This document shows, piece by piece, positions 1-5,821 of a stretch of 5,821 nt of DNA. The notes beneath the pieces were generated by a model that had not been told where the DNA came from, searched no databases, and was given only the letters and a program-made list of their open reading frames with translations. Every line of letters begins with the position of its first letter. Position 1 is the stretch's first letter. A program made the position numbers and the translations under genes. This DNA comes from an uncultured Bacteroidota bacterium (GTDB lineage Bacteria > Bacteroidota > Bacteroidia > B-17B0 > Aurantibacillaceae), in NCBI GenBank assembly GCA_903923915.1, contig CAIXZI010000508.1, forward strand, positions 1 through 5,821, read 5' to 3'.

Positions 1-181
1 GGGCGCATATTAAACCACGACCATGCGTAGCCATAAAGTTTATAATCTCAGGAGTAACATTGCGTGCTGCGGTAATAAAATCACCTTCATTTTCACGGTC
101 TTCATCATCAACTACAATAACCAGTTTACCGGCTTTTATATCGTTGATGGCAGACTCAATTGTATCTAATTTAATTTCCAT
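1..181 (-). CDS. ribB: 3,4-dihydroxy-2-butanone 4-phosphate synthase, N-terminal part (RibB, or RibB half of a RibBA fusion); runs off the left edge
   Basis: This is a cytoplasmic enzyme of riboflavin synthesis that converts ribulose 5-phosphate to 3,4-dihydroxy-2-butanone 4-phosphate and formate. Only the first 60 codons are present, read leftwards from the ATG at 181. The protein begins [19 protein letters not shown]. The acidic loop typical of the family, [14 protein letters not shown], lies at residues 23-36 and supplies metal- and substrate-binding Asp, Arg and Glu residues. It is followed by an intact [10 protein letters not shown] at residues 51-60, the conserved HGR segment. No upstream in-frame start is needed because the N-terminus matches the usual family start. 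In Bacteroidota this domain is often fused to GTP cyclohydrolase II (RibBA), but the C-terminal half is outside the window, so fusion cannot be judged. The gene starts 32 bp downstream of the PIN toxin stop and on the same strand, but has its own -7 box just before the ATG. The family assignment is very secure. Confidence 0.95.
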   Translation of the reverse strand, partial: MEIKLDTIESAINDIKAGKLVIVVDDEDRENEGDFITAARNVTPEIINFMATHGRGLICA

Positions 182-185
182 GTTA

Positions 186-193
186 CAAAGGTA
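186..193 (-). promoter_or_regulatory. Probable -7 promoter box (TACCTTTG) of ribB
   Basis: On the minus strand TACCTTTG is an exact match to the Bacteroidota -7 consensus TAnnTTTG. It ends only four bases (TAAC) before the ribB ATG, so transcription would start at or next to the start codon. No TTG appears at the usual -33 spacing, so support rests on the -7 box alone. The box lies in the 32-bp gap after the toxin gene. Confidence 0.5.
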
Positions 194-213
194 CAAAAAC
201 CTTATTTTTAGTG

Positions 214-627
214 TTAAATTCTTTTTACTAATTCATCAGGCGTTAAAACAGGGATTTCAGCCGATTTAAAATCTTTAATATTCCTGGTAACAATACAATC
301 TAATTTTTCTATCGTGTAAGCACAAATAATCTGAAGCGCATCTTCAAAATCCTTATGTTTAGATTTTAATCCTTTTTTAACAACATCTTCATTAATGGCA
401 ATTATCTGTACATACTCAAGCAAGCTATAAAATATTTCTCTTAACTGTTTTTCGTCGATATATTTTTTTAGCAAATAATGCGTGGTAGCAATAGAATGCG
501 AGGATGTAAAAAGTTTAATTTTTTTACTTTCTGCTTTTTCAAAAATTTCTATGGCAAATTTACTAAAAGGTTTTCGGTCGGCAATTAAATCAACAAGTAC
601 ATTGGTATCAACAAATATTTTTCTCAT
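214..627 (-). CDS. PIN-domain toxin (putative ribonuclease) of a type II toxin-antitoxin pair
   Basis: This is a 137-residue PIN-domain protein, the usual size of a single-domain VapC-like toxin. Such toxins are Mg2+-dependent RNases that typically cleave tRNA or rRNA; the target here is unknown. Visible motifs are [10 protein letters not shown] (D7, N9, D13) at the first strand, KDFEDALQ (D93, E95, D96), and IVTRNIKDF (T114, R115, N116, D119) near the C-terminus. The arrangement resembles the PIN_3 group. The Glu that many VapC proteins carry in the second helix is not evident: the matching segment reads [13 protein letters not shown] (residues 41-53), with Thr/His there, which may be normal for this subgroup. 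The gene follows the antitoxin gene by 9 bp on the same strand, the standard antitoxin-first order. There is no obvious Shine-Dalgarno, so translation may be coupled to the upstream gene. No truncation is visible. The PIN fold is confident and the toxin role is inferred from pairing. Confidence 0.88.
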   Translation of the reverse strand: MRKIFVDTNVLVDLIADRKPFSKFAIEIFEKAESKKIKLFTSSHSIATTHYLLKKYIDEKQLREIFYSLLEYVQIIAINEDVVKKGLKSKHKDFEDALQIICAYTIEKLDCIVTRNIKDFKSAEIPVLTPDELVKRI

Positions 628-636
628 TTAATAGAA

Positions 637-879
637 TTATAAATGCTTTTTTTCTAAGTAAGAACGAAGTTCTTTTTCTTCGTCAAAGTTTTTAGGAAGT
701 TTAACCGAACCAATAATTTTTTTGAGTTTTGGAGAAGCTGTTTCTGTATTATTTTCCTGAGTTATCGTTTTTAAATAATTTTCAATTAACTCAGAAAGGC
801 TCCTGCCAGTATGGCTTGCGTAAGATTTAGCTTTTTCTATAATCGACTTTTCTACAGTCAATGTTAATTTGGTAGTCAT
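637..879 (-). CDS. Ribbon-helix-helix-type antitoxin (DUF6364-like), partner of the PIN toxin
   Basis: This 80-residue protein begins MTTKLTLTVEKSIIEKAKSY. Residues 3-9 have the alternating pattern of an RHH DNA-binding beta strand, residues 11-22 a first helix, G25 the turn, and SLSELIENYLKTI (27-39) the second helix. Residues 40-52 form a polar linker. Residues 53-80, rich in Lys and Glu, are the likely toxin-binding tail (KLPKNFDEEKELRSYLEKK). This pattern matches DUF6364-type small proteins often found before PIN genes in Bacteroidota. The role is to bind and neutralise the PIN protein and to repress its own promoter as a dimer. It is the first gene of a two-gene operon, with 9 bp to the toxin. 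The ATG at 879 is supported by the family-like N-terminus and by a -7 box 17 bp upstream. The assignment is by motif recognition; the family name is slightly less certain than the fold. Confidence 0.85.
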   Translation of the reverse strand: MTTKLTLTVEKSIIEKAKSYASHTGRSLSELIENYLKTITQENNTETASPKLKKIIGSVKLPKNFDEEKELRSYLEKKHL

Positions 880-909
880 GATACGTGTGTTTTTTACAAA
901 GATACGTAT
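880..909 (-). promoter_or_regulatory. Toxin-antitoxin promoter with a candidate autoregulatory operator
   Basis: The minus-strand -7 box TATCTTTG occupies 904-897, giving a predicted leader of about 12 nt before the antitoxin ATG. Two copies of a quasi-palindrome flank or overlap it: ATACGTAT at 902-909 (perfect) and ATACGTGT at 881-888. They are exactly 21 bp apart, two helical turns, and both are part of a direct repeat GATACGT (880-886 and 901-907). Equal spacing on one DNA face, one copy on the box and one in the leader, is what an RHH antitoxin operator would look like. No TTG is found at -33. The box is visible; the operator role is inferred. Confidence 0.5.
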
Positions 910-946
910 TATTTTAAAATTGGAAAAAAATATAGGATTGTCAGAT

Positions 947-1672
947 TTATTTAGTGGCTTCTTTTTTCTTAGTGGTCAGAAAAGCGTATCGCAATCCAAG
1001 CGTCATTTGTTGTGTTCTCCACTGTGTTGTTCTGCGACTATTAGGATAAATGTTATTGAACCCGTAATAATACTTGCCCTCAATAGCAAACTTATTTGTT
1101 ATGTGGTATATAATCCCAACTGTTTCGCCAACATCAACATCTTTAATAATCCACCTTTTATAATTATAAGTAGTGGTGCTTGGGATTAAAACAAAGCCAT
1201 AACCTGATGCATTATTAGTGTAACTGTCTTGTATAACTTCTTGTGCACTACTTAAAAGCCTTACCGAAAACTGCATACCAACGTTAAAGGTAAATTTTTT
1301 AACGTTTATACCATAATGTACTGGTAAACTTAAATAAGAAATATGTTTTGAAATAATGTAGGTGGAAAGTAAAGGGATTGCTCCGTTTGGATAATTTGTA
1401 TAGGCAGTACCAAATGTATCTACAATCTGCTCTTTACTTTCTATTTGGGTAAAAAGTAATTCTACACCAAAAATTTCATGGGTTCTTATGGGTAGGTTAT
1501 AAAAAAAGCCAACCTGTCCTGAGGGTTTAAAATAATTAGTGTGTTTTTCAAGATAGGAATCGTATAGTTTATCAGAAATATTGCTTACTCCGCCATTTAT
1601 TTTAATTCCAAAACTTGACTGCGCTATAATAGCTACATTGAAAATTAAAAATAGGGCTAAAAGTTTTTTCAT
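947..1672 (-). CDS. Outer-membrane beta-barrel protein, function unknown (PorT/OMP_b-brl_2-like)
   Basis: This is a 241-residue secreted protein. Residues 1-17 (MKKLLALFLIFNVAIIA) form a signal peptide with predicted cleavage before QSS, so the protein should reach the outer membrane. The rest is a run of amphipathic strands with aromatic ends: FGIKINGGVSNI (21-32), SGQVGFFYNL (51-60), IFGVELLFTQIE (67-78), a long pair at 111-140 (ISYLSLPVHYGINV, FTFNVGMQFSVRLL), 180-206 and the closing strand MTLGLRYAF (223-231). 'YLSLPVHYGINV' is typical of the PorT-like/OMP_b-brl_2 barrels of Bacteroidota. A Lys-rich tail (TTKKKEATK) extends past the last strand, unlike barrels that end on an aromatic residue. 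The start lies 11 bp after the guaB stop with no visible promoter between, so it is probably co-transcribed with guaB. No ligand or partner can be deduced. Confidence 0.8.
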   Translation of the reverse strand: MKKLLALFLIFNVAIIAQSSFGIKINGGVSNISDKLYDSYLEKHTNYFKPSGQVGFFYNLPIRTHEIFGVELLFTQIESKEQIVDTFGTAYTNYPNGAIPLLSTYIISKHISYLSLPVHYGINVKKFTFNVGMQFSVRLLSSAQEVIQDSYTNNASGYGFVLIPSTTTYNYKRWIIKDVDVGETVGIIYHITNKFAIEGKYYYGFNNIYPNSRRTTQWRTQQMTLGLRYAFLTTKKKEATK

Positions 1673-1683
1673 TAAAGCACTTA

Positions 1684-4392
<2,709 letters not shown>

Positions 4393-4399
4393 TATTTAC

Positions 4400-4407
4400 T
4401 ACCTTTA
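4400..4407 (+). promoter_or_regulatory. Weak candidate -7 box (TACCTTTA) before the second barrel gene
   Basis: TACCTTTA differs from TAnnTTTG only in the last base and ends 3 bp before the ATG at 4411. A TTG at 4373-4375 is 24 bp upstream, inside the end of the methyltransferase gene. The same variant box precedes the next gene, which gives slight extra support. The gene may equally be read from the methyltransferase promoter. Confidence 0.25.
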
Positions 4408-4410
4408 TTT

Positions 4411-5181
4411 ATGAAAAAGTTAGTTTTTGTAACTATATTTTTATCGTTTTTGATGAACTCTTTTGCGCAAAATAATCCATATTTAATTTTGGAAAACAAA
4501 GAGACCAAAAAAAACAGCAAAACTAACAAGGAACAAACAAATAATAATTTTAAAAAAGATACTATTGTTTATGATGCTAAACCTACACGCATTCAAATTG
4601 GTGCAGGTGGTTTGTACACCAGTTTAAATTTTTTTAAAAACGCTCAGGCTTTTACGTATTATCCTGCATATTCAGCTCGTTTATATTTTCAGCCAAACAG
4701 CATTATACAGTTTGTTTTAGATTACTCTAAGGTGCAACAAGTAAATATTGTGCCAACTTGGTTAAATGTGCACAACACTTATTTAGATATAGATGCGCAT
4801 TTGTTAATGCATCCCAATCAAGGGAAAACTACGGTCTATTTTATATTAGGATTTTCTACGCAATTTTGGAAAGGCGTTTACACGGGTGTTGATGATTATA
4901 ATTATTATGTATTGCATGTAAAGCACAATACAGATTATAAAACAATTTATTATGGTGCCAGTCTTGGTATTGGCTTTGAATATAAACTTGTTAAGCGTTT
5001 AGAGGCTTACGGAGAAGTTAGATACAGAATGACTAAAACAGATGTGGGTTTTGGTTTAAGCGATGTTTGCTATGGAGTAGGCTTAAAATATACCTTGTTT
5101 GATTTTCATCCTAAACCAGTTTATAACAAACCGGGCAAGCACTTTAAATGGATTAAAGGTAAATCTGAACGTAATTTTTAA
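4411..5181 (+). CDS. Outer-membrane beta-barrel protein, function unknown
   Basis: This is a 256-residue exported protein that I cannot assign to a named family. Residues 1-19 (MKKLVFVTIFLSFLMNSFA) form a clear signal peptide, with cleavage expected before QNN. Residues 28-50 are a Lys/Asn/Thr-rich, probably disordered linker. From about 59 to 231 there are repeated amphipathic strands typical of an eight-or-so-stranded barrel: TRIQIGAGGLYTSLNFF, YPAYSARLYFQP, IIQFVLDYSKVQQV, TYLDIDAHLLMHP, TTVYFILGFSTQFW, IYYGASLGIGFEYKL, LEAYGEVRYRMTK and YGVGLKYTLF (221-230). The pattern 'VYFILGFS...YYGASLGIGFEYKL..LEAYGEVRY' resembles opacity/OmpA-like small barrels. A basic tail of about 25 residues (232-256) follows the last strand and is probably periplasmic. 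The gene lies 18 bp after the methyltransferase stop on the same strand. Barrel topology is well supported; function is not. Confidence 0.78.
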   Translation: MKKLVFVTIFLSFLMNSFAQNNPYLILENKETKKNSKTNKEQTNNNFKKDTIVYDAKPTRIQIGAGGLYTSLNFFKNAQAFTYYPAYSARLYFQPNSIIQFVLDYSKVQQVNIVPTWLNVHNTYLDIDAHLLMHPNQGKTTVYFILGFSTQFWKGVYTGVDDYNYYVLHVKHNTDYKTIYYGASLGIGFEYKLVKRLEAYGEVRYRMTKTDVGFGLSDVCYGVGLKYTLFDFHPKPVYNKPGKHFKWIKGKSERNF

Positions 5182-5182
5182 G

Positions 5183-5211
5183 AAATATGTTAAATAAACA
5201 TTAACATATTT
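5183..5211. terminator. Perfect AT-rich inverted repeat, possible weak terminator or operator
   Basis: AAATATGTTAA (5183-5193) pairs perfectly with TTAACATATTT (5201-5211) around a 7-nt loop, giving an 11-bp stem. It begins one base after the stop codon of the barrel gene and is followed by a short T run (5209-5212). Only one pair is G-C, so the RNA hairpin would be weak. The right arm ends 3 bp before the candidate -33 element of the next gene, so a repressor or activator site is an equally good reading. Confidence 0.4.
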
Positions 5212-5214
5212 TAG

Positions 5215-5246
5215 TTGATTTTGGCATGCTAAATGCAGTACCTTTA
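5215..5246 (+). promoter_or_regulatory. Candidate promoter of the Tyr/Trp-rich secreted protein gene
   Basis: TTG at 5215-5217 is followed after 21 bp by TACCTTTA (5239-5246), one base off the -7 consensus TAnnTTTG, with spacing inside the normal range. The predicted start near 5251 gives an A-rich leader of about 15 nt. That leader contains AAAAGG (5258-5263), which is purine-rich but very close to the ATG at 5266. Confidence 0.45.
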
Positions 5247-5265
5247 ATAAACAAATTAAAAGGTC

Positions 5266-5821
5266 ATGAAAAATTTAAAAACCATATTACTTGTTGTAGC
5301 AACAGTTAATATACTTCAGGCTCAAGACACTATTTACACTAAAAACGGAACAACCATTACGGCAAAGGTTTTTGAAGTAACGCAACACGAGGTTCGTTAT
5401 CAAAAGTCATCAAACTTAGATGGCCCCGTTTATACAATTGATAAAAATAGTGTTTCGTTAATAGAATATAAAAACGGAACCAAAGATGTTTTTGCAGGAG
5501 TTGCATCTCAACAAAATAATGAGCCTCAAGTAACCAATCAGGCTCCTAATGTGGATGATGTTTATAACCAAGGGCAACCGCAAACAGTTATAACAAATAA
5601 TAATTATGATTATTCTTCTTCGGGTTATTATAACCCAGGTGTAAGCATGAATTTTATGTTTGGCATGCCTTCTTTATTTTGGGGAGTACCTTACTACGCC
5701 GGCCCTTGGGGTGGTTGGCCTTATTACCGTTCGTATTACAGACCATATTGGGCTTATAACTATTATCGCCCGTGGAATGGCTATGCTTGGGGTGGTGGAT
5801 ATGGATGGAAACACAACTACC
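5266..5821 (+). CDS. Secreted protein with N-terminal 'DTIYTKNGT' module and Tyr/Trp/Gly-rich C-terminal region; runs off the right edge
   Basis: This is an open frame of 185 codons from ATG 5266 that has not ended at the window edge. Residues 1-19 (MKNLKTILLVVATVNILQA) are a signal peptide with cleavage before QDT. Residues 21-76 form a compact module, DTIYTKNGTTITAKVFEVTQHEVRYQK...GPVYTIDKNSVSLIEYKNGTKDVF. This is common in Bacteroidota exported proteins of unknown function, where it looks like a small beta-rich domain describing a property 'key' and its effect. Residues 80-115 are a Gln/Asn/Pro-rich linker. From about 117 onward the protein is dominated by Tyr, Trp, Gly and Pro, with imperfect repeats such as PYYRSYYRPYW and YNYYRPW. 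It may be surface-exposed or a membrane-associated low-complexity segment. The start is chosen for the signal peptide and upstream promoter. Function is unknown and the C-terminus is unseen. Confidence 0.82.
   Translation, partial: MKNLKTILLVVATVNILQAQDTIYTKNGTTITAKVFEVTQHEVRYQKSSNLDGPVYTIDKNSVSLIEYKNGTKDVFAGVASQQNNEPQVTNQAPNVDDVYNQGQPQTVITNNNYDYSSSGYYNPGVSMNFMFGMPSLFWGVPYYAGPWGGWPYYRSYYRPYWAYNYYRPWNGYAWGGGYGWKHNY

Noticed and set aside
911..920. The 10-bp palindrome ATTTTAAAAT near the end of the minus-strand barrel gene, considered as a terminator
   Set aside because: It has no loop, no G-C pairs and no T run in the right place, and such palindromes are expected in AT-rich DNA.
869..1189. 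A plus-strand open frame of 106 codons crossing the antitoxin promoter and the end of the barrel gene
   Set aside because: It is antisense to the barrel gene, overlaps the antitoxin start, has no family resemblance, and its start is not preceded by a promoter or ribosome-binding site.

Overview
The window comes from the chromosome of a member of the Bacteroidota. The DNA is AT-rich and the start codons lack clear Shine-Dalgarno sequences. Several genes are preceded by the Bacteroidota-type -7 box TAnnTTTG instead of a TATAAT box. The protein types also fit: a DUF6364-like antitoxin with a PIN toxin, small outer-membrane beta-barrels with signal peptides ending just before Gln, and a secreted protein with an N-terminal 'DTIYTKNGT' module. 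I cannot place it below phylum level.

Layout: two divergent gene blocks are transcribed away from a 54-bp control region at about 3163-3216. On the minus strand, reading away from it, are guaB (IMP dehydrogenase), an outer-membrane beta-barrel protein 11 bp downstream, then a separately promoted antitoxin-PIN toxin pair, and finally the first 60 codons of ribB/ribBA (riboflavin synthesis), which runs off the left edge. On the plus strand are an RlmI-type rRNA cytosine methyltransferase, a second outer-membrane beta-barrel protein 18 bp downstream, and a secreted protein with a Tyr/Trp/Gly/Pro-rich C-terminal region that runs off the right edge. Apart from short intergenic gaps the window is fully coding, and no gene-free stretch exceeds 100 bp.

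How the genes relate: guaB, ribB and the methyltransferase are housekeeping genes for GTP supply, flavin synthesis (GTP is also the riboflavin precursor) and ribosome modification. The toxin-antitoxin pair is the only accessory-looking module. No phage, transposase, CRISPR, tRNA or rRNA sequence is visible.

The most notable non-coding features are: face-to-face overlapping guaB and methyltransferase promoters whose -7 boxes form an inverted repeat; two ATACGTRT quasi-palindromes 21 bp apart over the antitoxin promoter, which look like an autoregulatory operator; a perfect 11-bp AT-rich inverted repeat between the last two genes; and promoter boxes so close to the start codons of ribB and the methyltransferase that their mRNAs would be leaderless or nearly so. 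I found no clearly novel multi-gene system.
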